A DNA stretch of 64,000 bases from Candidatus Nitrosopelagicus sp. (GTDB lineage Archaea > Thermoproteota > Nitrososphaeria > Nitrososphaerales > Nitrosopumilaceae), in assembly GCA_028345095.1 (NCBI GenBank), contig JAOMCQ010000003.1:1-64000 (forward strand), written 5' to 3'. Below are positions 9,116-18,958 of the stretch, one piece after another. Both the position numbers and the translations under genes were made by a program. The notes beneath the pieces are model-generated. The model was not told the origin of the DNA, did not search any database, and was given only the letters and a program-made list of their open reading frames with translations. Every line of letters starts with the position of its first letter. Within the stretch, counting starts at the first letter, position 1.

Positions 9116-10231
9116 ATGAAAATTCCATTTTTTATTCAAGAATTTACCGATGAAATGGAAGAAGCTGCAATTCATGCATTAAGAAATGAATCATTTGTAG
9201 GCGGAGAAAGTGTAACAAAGTTTGAAGAAGAATTTGCACAATATACAGGAACAAAATATGCAGCATCAGTTAGTTCTGGAAATGGTGCATTACAAATTTC
9301 TTTAATGGCTTTGGGATTAAATTGGGATAATACTGAAAATGAAAATCATTCAAGAAGACCCGGAACAATAATTACTCCTACAAATTCATTTATTGCATCA
9401 GCTAATTGTATTAGAATGTCAAGCTCATTTCCACTTTTGGTAGATGTGAATATGGATGATGGAGGAATTGATCTCAGCGATATAAAAAACAAAAAAAATA
9501 AAATGGATTTGGAAAAATTATCAGGAATAATTCCAGTTCATATTTATGGAAATCCATGTGATTTTGATTCGGTCAAATCATTTGCAGAAGAAGAAGACAT
9601 ACCTATCATAGAAGATGCATGTCAAGCACATGGTGCAGAATACAAAGGAAAAAAGGTTGGTAGTCTTGGTGATGTAGGATGTTTCTCGTTTTATCCAACA
9701 AAAAACATGACAGTTGGTGGAGATGGAGGAATGACTACAACCGATAACGAAGAAACTGTGTTAAAAATTAAATCAATTCGAGATAATGGAAGGAAAACAA
9801 AAAATGAATTTGATAAACTGGGATTTACAATGAGATTGAATACTGTAAATGCTGCTATTGGTCGAGTACAACTAAAACATCTAGATGAGAAAACAACACG
9901 AAGAAGAGAGATTGTTTCAATTTATAGAAAAAATTTAGCGCAAGATTGTATTTTGCCTGAAAATAAAGATGGAAAATCAGTATATCATCAAATTGTAGTA
10001 AAACATGAAAAAAGAGATGAAATACGTAAGGAATTAACAGATAATGAGATAGGTTCGGCTATTTATTATGAAACACCGATACACCAACAACCAATTTACA
10101 AATCTTATAACAATCCATTGCCTAACAGTGAGAAATTTTCCAAACTAATTCTATCGCTTCCTTCGTATCCACAACTCACAAATGATCAGGTATTAAAAAT
10201 TTGTGAGCATGTAAATAAAATAATTTCTTAA
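9116..10231 (+). CDS. DegT/DnrJ/EryC1/StrS aminotransferase (PLP sugar aminotransferase)
   Basis: VSSGNGALQISLMAL, IIEDACQAHGAEYKGKKVGSLGDVGCFSFYPTKNMTVGGDGGM (PLP lysine motif). Confidence 0.92.
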   Translation: MKIPFFIQEFTDEMEEAAIHALRNESFVGGESVTKFEEEFAQYTGTKYAASVSSGNGALQISLMALGLNWDNTENENHSRRPGTIITPTNSFIASANCIRMSSSFPLLVDVNMDDGGIDLSDIKNKKNKMDLEKLSGIIPVHIYGNPCDFDSVKSFAEEEDIPIIEDACQAHGAEYKGKKVGSLGDVGCFSFYPTKNMTVGGDGGMTTTDNEETVLKIKSIRDNGRKTKNEFDKLGFTMRLNTVNAAIGRVQLKHLDEKTTRRREIVSIYRKNLAQDCILPENKDGKSVYHQIVVKHEKRDEIRKELTDNEIGSAIYYETPIHQQPIYKSYNNPLPNSEKFSKLILSLPSYPQLTNDQVLKICEHVNKIIS

Positions 10232-10255
10232 CCTGAAAAATCATATATTAAAAAA

Positions 10256-11134
10256 TTATTTTTTTGCATAAATTATCGCTGTTCTTCCTATTCCTGCTTC
10301 TGCAAATTTTTGATAAAGTATTCTTTTCATTTCTTTTGAATCATCATTCCCAAAATTATTTTCAAATTTTACTCTTTCTAGATGAATCTTCTTTCCAATT
10401 TTTGGATTCTTAATATAATCATGTCCCATTAAAATAAAAAATTCCAATGGATAAGTTGATTCTTTCAAAATTATCTTAAACCCTGTTTTTTCTACTAATT
10501 TTGAAATACTTTGAAAGTCAAAATAATTGATATGATCAAATTTTTTCAATTTTGATGATAATGTTATCCAATATTCTTTTTTCTTAAATGATTTTTGTAC
10601 AATTTTTTGGAGAGGACTAAAGTCATTTGGAACTTCAATTACAATAATACCACCTTTTTTTAATAAAGAATATGATTTTTTCAAAATATTAATTGGGTCA
10701 TTGACATGTTCTAATACATCAAAAGTATGAATGACATCAAATTTCCCAATCTCTTTTGCATTTACTTCATGAAAAAATTTTTGTATTGTAGGTATTTTTT
10801 GTTTTTTAGCGTATTCACATGCTATAGGTGATGGTTCTATTCCTAAAATATTCCATCCTCTTCTTTTTGCTCTTCTCAAAAAAAATCCTGGGCCAGAACC
10901 TATATCAAGAATTTTTTTTTGTTTTTTTGAGATTTTTTTTTCTAAAAAATCTAATTTTTCATCAAATGTATAATTTTGATACTTCATATCCTTCTCATTA
11001 CCTCTAATGTAATCAGGTTTAGTTTTTTGATAATAGTCATTTTGATAGAAATCTAGCAACTCTTTATCTGATGGAATTGGATTTATGTGAATAAAATGGC
11101 AATTTTTACAATTGATTATAGAATATCTCCCCAA
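10256..11134 (-). CDS. Class I SAM-dependent methyltransferase, N-terminus possibly truncated
   Basis: CKNCHFIHINPIPSDKELLDFY, ILDIGSGPGFFL, FDVIHTFDVLEHV. Confidence 0.85.
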   Translation of the reverse strand: MGRYSIINCKNCHFIHINPIPSDKELLDFYQNDYYQKTKPDYIRGNEKDMKYQNYTFDEKLDFLEKKISKKQKKILDIGSGPGFFLRRAKRRGWNILGIEPSPIACEYAKKQKIPTIQKFFHEVNAKEIGKFDVIHTFDVLEHVNDPINILKKSYSLLKKGGIIVIEVPNDFSPLQKIVQKSFKKKEYWITLSSKLKKFDHINYFDFQSISKLVEKTGFKIILKESTYPLEFFILMGHDYIKNPKIGKKIHLERVKFENNFGNDDSKEMKRILYQKFAEAGIGRTAIIYAKK

Positions 11135-11221
11135 TTTTTTTAATACTCTTACCCTTATGATTTTTCATTTTCTAATCATTTAGAAAAACTAGGTTTTAAA
11201 AAATTATCCCAAAATAATACA

Positions 11222-12997
11222 ATGATTTACATAAAACTAGGAATACAAATCTGTATGACTAAAAAAGTATTGGATTTAGATAAAAAAAAAATATTATTAA
11301 TCTGGCCTCGTGATGGTTATGACGGTGCAACCCTACCATTATGTTATATCTACTTAATTCCAATGTTAAGAAAACACTATGATGTAAAACTCTTAGATTG
11401 TGCATTACACGAGATACATCCAGAATCAAAAAAATTTACTCAAGAAATCATAGATTTTAATCCTGATGTAGTTGGTATATCTGCTTGGACTATTCATAAA
11501 AAAATGGCTACTATGACACTCAAAAAAGTTAAAGAAATAAATAAAAATATAATTACAATTGCTGGAGGACCACATTTTACTGGTTCAGCTGATTATTCGT
11601 TGATAAATGATCAAGGCATAATAGATTATGTTCTAAAAGGTGAAGCAGAATTTACTTTGAAACAATTTTTAGACACTGTTTTAAAATCAAACTTTTCTGA
11701 TAACGATTTGAAAAAAATAGATGGTTTATGTTTCATAAAATCTGATGGCTCCGTTCATGAAACGCCAATGACTTTTCCACCAAATCTAGATGAATTTGGT
11801 CAACCTGATTATACAGTGATTGATATACATGCGTATCTGAAAAAGGGTTATTTTTATAGAATTCATAAAAAAATGCATGCGCCTATTCTTTCAACTCGTG
11901 GGTGTCCCTATACGTGTGATTATTGTGCAGCACCATATCTGAATGGACGGGGTATACGAAAACATTCCTTAGAATATATGAAAAAATTAATTGAAAACCT
12001 ATATGAAAATTTTGGTATAAGACATTTCAATATTATTGACGATAATTTCACATTTGATGTTTTTTATGCAAAAGCATTTTGTAAGATGATCATTGATAAT
12101 AAACATAAATTCAAAGGTATTTCTTTTGGTACACCTAATGGTATTAGGATTGATAGAACTGACCAACAGTTATTCTACTTAATGAAAGCTGCAGGTTGGG
12201 AACGTCTTATGGTTGCACCAGAAAGTGGTTCTCCAAAAGTTCTAGAGGCTATGTTAAAACATTTAGATCTTAATGTGGTTCCAGAAAAAATTAAACAAAT
12301 TCAAAAAGCTGGTCTTGAAGTTGAAGCATTTTTTATCATTGGTCATCCAGGAGAAGATAAAAACACCATAGAGGAAACAAAACAGTTCATCAAAGATGTC
12401 AGATTTGATATGGCATCTTTCTATGCTTTTCAGCCTTTACCAGGTACCCCAATTTATGATACTCTTGTAAGACAAGGTAGTATAACAAAAGCAGATGAGA
12501 TGACATCTTATAGTGTAGTAAATTGGGTTCCTGAAAACTGGACTAAAGAAGAAATACATGATATAATTTATGATCTTAAAAAAATGATGATTGACATGTA
12601 TCCTTGGAGATTTGAAAGAATATTTGCAAAGCACACACTAATGGGTAAATTTGTAGAAAAAATCACTGATCAACATCGTAGACATAAGTTAGTTATGAGA
12701 GTTTACAAAATTCGTAAAAAAATCACTGATTGGTTATTTCTTATAAAACACAAAACTGAACTTGAAAAACAAATTAATTCAGTTATTTTAGATGAACACA
12801 ATCTTGAAGAAAAACGAAGACGAGAAAATAGGTTGAAAGAATATGAAATTTCTATTATGGAGAAAAGTGACAAATTAAAAGAAAATGCACGTTTGAAAGA
12901 AAATATAACTCAACTTCCTAATCCAAGTATTAACATGGATATGTCACTTAATGACTGTGATAAAATTAGCACTCACAAAAATATGGATGGAATTTGA
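11222..12997 (+). CDS. B12-binding domain radical SAM protein (start more likely 11255)
   Basis: Cobalamin-like N-domain; CPYTCDYCAAPY radical SAM CxxxCxxC; internal Met MTKKVLDLDKKKILLIWPRDGYDG. Confidence 0.9.
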   Translation: MIYIKLGIQICMTKKVLDLDKKKILLIWPRDGYDGATLPLCYIYLIPMLRKHYDVKLLDCALHEIHPESKKFTQEIIDFNPDVVGISAWTIHKKMATMTLKKVKEINKNIITIAGGPHFTGSADYSLINDQGIIDYVLKGEAEFTLKQFLDTVLKSNFSDNDLKKIDGLCFIKSDGSVHETPMTFPPNLDEFGQPDYTVIDIHAYLKKGYFYRIHKKMHAPILSTRGCPYTCDYCAAPYLNGRGIRKHSLEYMKKLIENLYENFGIRHFNIIDDNFTFDVFYAKAFCKMIIDNKHKFKGISFGTPNGIRIDRTDQQLFYLMKAAGWERLMVAPESGSPKVLEAMLKHLDLNVVPEKIKQIQKAGLEVEAFFIIGHPGEDKNTIEETKQFIKDVRFDMASFYAFQPLPGTPIYDTLVRQGSITKADEMTSYSVVNWVPENWTKEEIHDIIYDLKKMMIDMYPWRFERIFAKHTLMGKFVEKITDQHRRHKLVMRVYKIRKKITDWLFLIKHKTELEKQINSVILDEHNLEEKRRRENRLKEYEISIMEKSDKLKENARLKENITQLPNPSINMDMSLNDCDKISTHKNMDGI

Positions 12998-13067
12998 AAA
13001 TCTATAAAGAAAAAACTTACTATTCATGCACAATTAACTTCTTCTAAATTTTCCATTTTTTAAAACT

Positions 13068-14963
13068 CTATTTCCTTTTAATAATATCTTTGGCAGCATT
13101 CATGATATCTTTACTTGTTAAACCATACTTTAATGCTAAATCTTCTGGTGAACCTGATTCTGCATAATCATTTAATCCTATATTATGTGTGAAAACTGGA
13201 TATTCATTTGAAATTAATTGGCTAATTGCTGAACCTATTCCATTTCTAACATAATGATCTTCTGCAGTAACTGCACAATTCGTTTTCTTAATTGATTTCA
13301 CAATAGTTTCTTTATCTAATGGATTTACTGAGGTAATATCTATGATTTCGGTACTAATATCTTGTTTCTTCAACATATCTCTTGCTTCTATGGCTCTATG
13401 TACCATTATACCTGTAGCAAAAATGGATACATCAGAACCTTCAATCACAATCTCGTCACGTCCAATGTTATACTCTTTTTCAGATGAATATATTGTTGGT
13501 ACTGGACTTCTACCTGTTCGCATAAATGTTGGTTTTTTACTTAATAATGCAGCTTCTAAAACTGATTGAACTCTATTTGCATCACTTGGACTTAGAACTT
13601 GAACATTTGGGTATGTTGAAAAAATTCCAAGATCTTCTATGGCTTGATGTGTAGGACCATCTGGTCCAGTATCAATCCCAACATGACTTGATGCTACAAT
13701 CATAGGAATTTTTTGTAATGCTACACCATTTCGAAATTGTGCGGCAGTTAAGAGTGAAGTAAAAACAGCATAAGTTGTTACAATAGGAATTCTCCCAGTT
13801 GCTAAATAATATCCTGCAGCAGCCGACACCATATTCTGTTCTGCTATGCCACATTGAATAAATCGATTCGGAAAATGTTTCTCAAATATAGAAGTCATAG
13901 TACCTCCTTTTACATCTCCATCAAAAATATCAAAATCTGAATATTTCTCTGCCAAGTTTGCTGAACTCATGCCAAATGCATTTCTTAATGAAATCATTTC
14001 ACCAGTTTCAAAAAAATACTTTGAAAATTCTGTTTTTTCTAATTTGTTTTTATATTCATCTAAAGAAAAATTTAATCTCATTTCAGGCTGAATTATTGAA
14101 ATATTATTACTTGTATCAACCTCCATATTCATAATCTCATTTCTTCTTTTCTCAAGTTCATTCTTTGCTTCACTATATTCTTGTTCGGTTGGTCCCCAAC
14201 TACCATGTGACAATGGACTATTATCCCAAAAACTTACTCCATGTCCTTTTCTAGTATTTGCAATGATTATTGTTGGAGCATCAATCTCTTTTGATTTTCT
14301 TAATGCTTCATCGATCTGAATTACATTATGTCCATTTACTATAATCACATTCCACCCAAAGGCTTTCCATTGTTTTTCCGGTTCATTTATTGTTAAAACA
14401 CTTTCCGTAGTTCCATCACTTAAAATATTATTGTAATCAAATATTGCAGTCAAATTATCTAATTTGTTATGTACTGCAAATCTAGCCGCTTCCCATGTTT
14501 GTCCTTCTAAATTATCTCCATCTCCGATTAACACGAAGACTTGATTTTCTTTATTTTCTCTTTTAAATCCGAGTGCCATCCCACACCCTGCAGATAGTCC
14601 TTGTCCTAGAAATCCTGCGATATACTCTATTCCAGGTGTAATTCTTTCTGGATGTCCTTGGAGCATTCCATTAATCTTACGCAAATTTTTAAATTCGTCT
14701 TTTGAAAAAAATCCCTTCTCTGCAAGAATTGCATATAATCCTGGATTTGCATGTCCTTTTGACAGAATAAATCTGTCTCTTTTATCCCACTTGGGATTAT
14801 TTGGATCAAATTTTAGATGTTCATTAAATAATACTGATAAAATCTCTGCTTCAGAGAATGAACCTCCCAAATGACCTGAACCAGCATTTTTCAGTAGTTC
14901 TAATACATCTATCCTGATGTTATTAGCGGTCAAATAGTTTCTTTTGATGTTTTCTTCTAACAA
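13068..14963 (-). CDS. Transketolase, full-length (TPP and pyrimidine domains fused)
   Basis: 631 aa; GSGHLGGSFSEAEIL, GHANPGLYAIL, GDGDNLEGQTWEAARFA, CGIAEQNMVSAAAG, DYAESGSPEDL. Confidence 0.92.
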   Translation of the reverse strand: MLEENIKRNYLTANNIRIDVLELLKNAGSGHLGGSFSEAEILSVLFNEHLKFDPNNPKWDKRDRFILSKGHANPGLYAILAEKGFFSKDEFKNLRKINGMLQGHPERITPGIEYIAGFLGQGLSAGCGMALGFKRENKENQVFVLIGDGDNLEGQTWEAARFAVHNKLDNLTAIFDYNNILSDGTTESVLTINEPEKQWKAFGWNVIIVNGHNVIQIDEALRKSKEIDAPTIIIANTRKGHGVSFWDNSPLSHGSWGPTEQEYSEAKNELEKRRNEIMNMEVDTSNNISIIQPEMRLNFSLDEYKNKLEKTEFSKYFFETGEMISLRNAFGMSSANLAEKYSDFDIFDGDVKGGTMTSIFEKHFPNRFIQCGIAEQNMVSAAAGYYLATGRIPIVTTYAVFTSLLTAAQFRNGVALQKIPMIVASSHVGIDTGPDGPTHQAIEDLGIFSTYPNVQVLSPSDANRVQSVLEAALLSKKPTFMRTGRSPVPTIYSSEKEYNIGRDEIVIEGSDVSIFATGIMVHRAIEARDMLKKQDISTEIIDITSVNPLDKETIVKSIKKTNCAVTAEDHYVRNGIGSAISQLISNEYPVFTHNIGLNDYAESGSPEDLALKYGLTSKDIMNAAKDIIKRK

Positions 14964-15053
14964 ACTATCTCATCACAAATCTCTTTTCTATTTTAACATC
15001 TCTATCATCTTTTCTGCCAAATCTTTTTTATCCTAAAATTTTGCTAATCTAGT

Positions 15054-15791
15054 ATGAAGTTAGATGGAAAAGTTGCATTAGTCACTGGCTCTAGTCGTGG
15101 AATAGGAAATGCAATTGCGAGAGAATTATCTAACGAAGGCGCGTCAGTGATACTGACATACAAAAATAATGAGTCTATGGCTATCGATTTACAAAAGGAA
15201 TTGAAAAATTCAATGGTGCAAAAACTAGATATTTCTAACCGCCAAAATATTCAAGATGCATTAAAACAGATACTCAAAAATCATAAAAGAATTGATATTT
15301 TGGTAAATAATGCAGGCATAAACAAACCAACTGATTTCGAAAATGTAACTGACGAAGATTGGGACGAAATAATGAACACTAATCTTAAGGGCACATTTAT
15401 GATTTCTCAAGAACTTTTTTCAATTATGAAAAAACAAAATTATGGAAGAATTATCAACATATCCTCTTCTAGTGGTCAATATGGTGGACCACGAACTGTT
15501 CATTATGCTGTTTCAAAAGCTGGTTTAATTTCATTAGGTCATTGTCTAGCAAGATTTGGTGCACCATATAATATTACTTGTAATAATATTGCACCAGGAA
15601 TTATTACTACACAAATGAGTGATAACATAATGTCGTCTGAATTAGGTCGTAAACTCATGGATAATACTTTACTTCGCAGACCCGGAACTGTTGATGAAGT
15701 GGCAAAAATTGTATCATTTTTAGCTTCCGATGATTCATCTTACATCACTGGTCAAACATTTAATGTGAATGGTGGCTTACTTCTAAGTTAA
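15054..15791 (+). CDS. Short-chain dehydrogenase/reductase (FabG-like)
   Basis: ALVTGSSRGIGNAIA, NNAG, YAVSKAGL, ITGQTFNVNGG. Confidence 0.9.
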   Translation: MKLDGKVALVTGSSRGIGNAIARELSNEGASVILTYKNNESMAIDLQKELKNSMVQKLDISNRQNIQDALKQILKNHKRIDILVNNAGINKPTDFENVTDEDWDEIMNTNLKGTFMISQELFSIMKKQNYGRIINISSSSGQYGGPRTVHYAVSKAGLISLGHCLARFGAPYNITCNNIAPGIITTQMSDNIMSSELGRKLMDNTLLRRPGTVDEVAKIVSFLASDDSSYITGQTFNVNGGLLLS

Positions 15792-15798
15792 AACAATA

Positions 15799-17007
15799 AT
15801 GAAAAATATAGTATTATTGGGTGGAGGTCCTGAACAAGTAGATGCTATAAAGATCTCAAAAGAATTAGGTTATCATACTATAGTTTTGGATTCTAATGAA
15901 TTTGCTATTGGAAGAAAACTCTCAAATAAATTTATCCAGTGTGATATAACAAATCCATCTGAAGTTCTTAAACATATTGAAAATCTTAATGTGAATGGTT
16001 TAATGGTTCATGCAATAGAACTGTCACATGTTGTTGCTGAAGTTTCAGAAAAACTTGGGCTTCCAAACATTTCAAAAAATACTGCAATAAATACAACTGA
16101 TAAATTAAAAAGATTGGAAATTCTTAAAAAAAATCATATTCCGTGCCCAGAATTTAGCTCCGCAACAAATCTTACTGAAGCAAAGAAAATTGCAAAAAAC
16201 ATTGGTTTTCCTGTTGTTATAAAACCCGTAGATAATGCTGGTTCCAGAGGCGTAATCCAAATAAAAAATCCTGAAAAAATGGAACAATATTTTAATGAAT
16301 CACTTACATTCTGTAAAAATAAAAAAGAAATAATTATTGAGGAATATCTGACAGGTCCACAAGTTAGTACAGAAACAGTTGTGTATCAAAATAAATGTTA
16401 TACTACCGGATTTTCTGATAGAAATTATTCTAATTTAAAAAAATATGAACCTTATTTTATTGAAGATGGAGGCGACATGCCATCAAATTTACCTATTGAA
16501 ACACAAAAAGAAGCTATTCGTATAGCTGAAAAAACCATTAAAACCCTTGGTATAAATTTTGGTGCTGCAAAAGGAGATATCTTAATTCACAATAATATTC
16601 CATACATATTAGAAATGGCATCAAGAACAAGTGGCGGACGTTTTGCATCCCATCAGGTACCTGCAGCTACGGGAGTGAATATCTTGTCTTCTTTATTAAA
16701 AATGTCAGTTTCAGATCCAATTGATGTTGAAGAATTCAAACCAAAGTTTTATCGTGGTTCCTCTCAAAGATACATACTTCCGCCTCCTGGAAAAATAGTT
16801 TCTGTTACGGGTGTTGAAGAAGCTAGAAAAATTGAGGGTGTTATAGATATTATATTATCTGACGATCTAAAACAAGGAAATACTATCACTAACATGAAAA
16901 ATCATACTAATAGAAAAGGAGTTATTATTACTGCTGGTGAGACTCGCAATGATGCCACAGAAAAAGCTGTTAGAGCTAGAGATCTAATTAATGTAAAAAT
17001 GAGATGA
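15799..17007 (+). CDS. ATP-grasp domain protein (carboxylase/ligase-like)
   Basis: GFPVVIKPVDNAGSRGV, EEYLTGPQVSTETVV, ILEMASRTSGG. Confidence 0.85.
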   Translation: MKNIVLLGGGPEQVDAIKISKELGYHTIVLDSNEFAIGRKLSNKFIQCDITNPSEVLKHIENLNVNGLMVHAIELSHVVAEVSEKLGLPNISKNTAINTTDKLKRLEILKKNHIPCPEFSSATNLTEAKKIAKNIGFPVVIKPVDNAGSRGVIQIKNPEKMEQYFNESLTFCKNKKEIIIEEYLTGPQVSTETVVYQNKCYTTGFSDRNYSNLKKYEPYFIEDGGDMPSNLPIETQKEAIRIAEKTIKTLGINFGAAKGDILIHNNIPYILEMASRTSGGRFASHQVPAATGVNILSSLLKMSVSDPIDVEEFKPKFYRGSSQRYILPPPGKIVSVTGVEEARKIEGVIDIILSDDLKQGNTITNMKNHTNRKGVIITAGETRNDATEKAVRARDLINVKMR

Positions 17008-17013
17008 ATTAAC

Positions 17014-18906
17014 ATGAACATGTCTAAACATGGAATTTCAGAATCTTTTGGTGAAAAAAAGTACCCAATTTTAATCACAGTATGTTTTTTCTTGATTACA
17101 TCACTTATTTCATTTTTTTATCATGATTTTTGGACAATTTTTGATCAAGATGGATTAATTTATCTTTCAGCTGGTCAGCAAATTTTGGAAGGAAATGGAA
17201 ATAATGTTTCATTACCAAATTCTGGACCTGCAGGTCCTATCTTGTTTGCAATACTTGAAATTATTACAACTGACGGATTAATTGCAACAAAAATAGTTTC
17301 AATTTTTAGTGGTACTACAATTGTATTTTTTTCATATCACGTTTTTAGAAATATATTTGATTATAGAATTGCAATTATTAGTCAATTATTTATTGCATTT
17401 AATCCATGGATGGGAATTTTATCAATATCTTCTCAGAATGACCTACTCCCTATTTCTCTAGCTATAATTTCAATCTACTTTATAACCAAAAATAAACTTG
17501 GATTTTCTGATATACTAATTTCAGCTTCACTTTTAGGCATAGCTTTTATGTTTAGAACTCAACCTGTTATTTTCTTTCTTGCAATAATTATTTTTATAAT
17601 ATTAATAAAAAAAGATAAAAAATTCAAAATAATAGGAATTGCAATATTTATTATATTTTTTATTTTATTGTGCTCTCCAATGCTATTCTATAATATATCT
17701 ACATATGATACAATAATGGATTCTAATACGAATTACTATATTGCTGCCCATTCAAAATATTCAACTCCAGAATGGAAGGATTATCTTTTTGATAATATCA
17801 GTAAGGATAAACAGGCATTTTTATACGATCAAAATTTATTATTAAAGAATTATTTTTATAATCTATTTTATGGACAACCAAGCAATTTATTTGGTTTTGA
17901 GAATAAAGTAAGTGCTTCATTAATTCCTGCTATTCCTATTCTTGGATTAGTTCCTGTGTTAGGTGGATTAATACTATTTCTAAAAATTTCTCCAACTCGA
18001 AAAACATTTTTAGGTATATTTTTGACATCTTCAGTAACTATTACATTAATATTTTTAATAGGAAACATACAGGATCATTTCTTTGCTATAATTATAACTC
18101 CAATAATATTTTTAGGAATTCAAAATTTCAAAAAATTAGATAAAAAATTCGTGTTATTGATTACTATAGCCATAATATTCTCATTAGTGATGGCAATTTT
18201 ACCATTACGTTCGTATAAACATTTTCTATATTTATGGATAATTCTTGCTCCATTATGTTCGTTTTTTATTATAACTGTAATCTCAAAATTAACTCTTAAT
18301 GTAAATACAAAAACAATATCTCCAAGTAATATCTCCAAAAATTCTAGAACAAAATTTTTATTATTTGTTGTTGTATCGACTATTCTAATTATTAATATTG
18401 GATATTCATATGTTACATTAGAAGTTATTACTACTGGAAATTCCGTTGATGATATAATTCAGAATTTCATGGATTCTTCTGAAAAAATTAATAAAAATAA
18501 AATTGATTATGAAAAAATCACATCTATCCTAGAATCTGATCCGGATATTCAAAATAAGTATGTGATGGCAAATTATATTTTATTTGCAGATGCGGTTAAT
18601 GCGAAATGGATTGGAGTTCAATTTCAGGAAGGCCAAGAAGGAGATCCAATTGAAAATTATATAACAAGAAAAAATTGGAAAAATTGGCAAATATTCTTTT
18701 CAAATATTAGTAGTGAACCTATGGATAGACATGGCACAAATAATGTAATTCCTGATTATATAATTTATAATCCCAAGGATTTTCATTTAGAATCACTAAA
18801 AATATTGTCACAACCTGAAAATCTGAAAATCCCTAAATCGTTCAAATTACTATATGATTCTCCTCATACTGGAATAACACTCTATAAAATCAATCATGAA
18901 AATTAA
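17014..18906 (+). CDS. Polytopic membrane glycosyltransferase (PMT/ArnT GT-C-like)
   Basis: 630 aa, many hydrophobic segments; FWTIFDQDGLIYLSAGQQILEGNG first-loop acidic motif. Confidence 0.7.
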   Translation: MNMSKHGISESFGEKKYPILITVCFFLITSLISFFYHDFWTIFDQDGLIYLSAGQQILEGNGNNVSLPNSGPAGPILFAILEIITTDGLIATKIVSIFSGTTIVFFSYHVFRNIFDYRIAIISQLFIAFNPWMGILSISSQNDLLPISLAIISIYFITKNKLGFSDILISASLLGIAFMFRTQPVIFFLAIIIFIILIKKDKKFKIIGIAIFIIFFILLCSPMLFYNISTYDTIMDSNTNYYIAAHSKYSTPEWKDYLFDNISKDKQAFLYDQNLLLKNYFYNLFYGQPSNLFGFENKVSASLIPAIPILGLVPVLGGLILFLKISPTRKTFLGIFLTSSVTITLIFLIGNIQDHFFAIIITPIIFLGIQNFKKLDKKFVLLITIAIIFSLVMAILPLRSYKHFLYLWIILAPLCSFFIITVISKLTLNVNTKTISPSNISKNSRTKFLLFVVVSTILIINIGYSYVTLEVITTGNSVDDIIQNFMDSSEKINKNKIDYEKITSILESDPDIQNKYVMANYILFADAVNAKWIGVQFQEGQEGDPIENYITRKNWKNWQIFFSNISSEPMDRHGTNNVIPDYIIYNPKDFHLESLKILSQPENLKIPKSFKLLYDSPHTGITLYKINHEN

Positions 18907-18958
18907 TTGAAATATTTTAGTACTAAACAATATTAATAACAAAAATCTGTAAAATAAA

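Noticed and set aside
10911-10955. Poly-T/poly-A tracts as terminators
   Set aside because: These lie within the methyltransferase coding frame (lysine codons) and AT-richness makes such tracts common.
17014-18906. Possible oligosaccharyltransferase (AglB/STT3)
   Set aside because: No WWDYG motif seen; the sequence fits a generic PMT/ArnT-like GT-C enzyme better.
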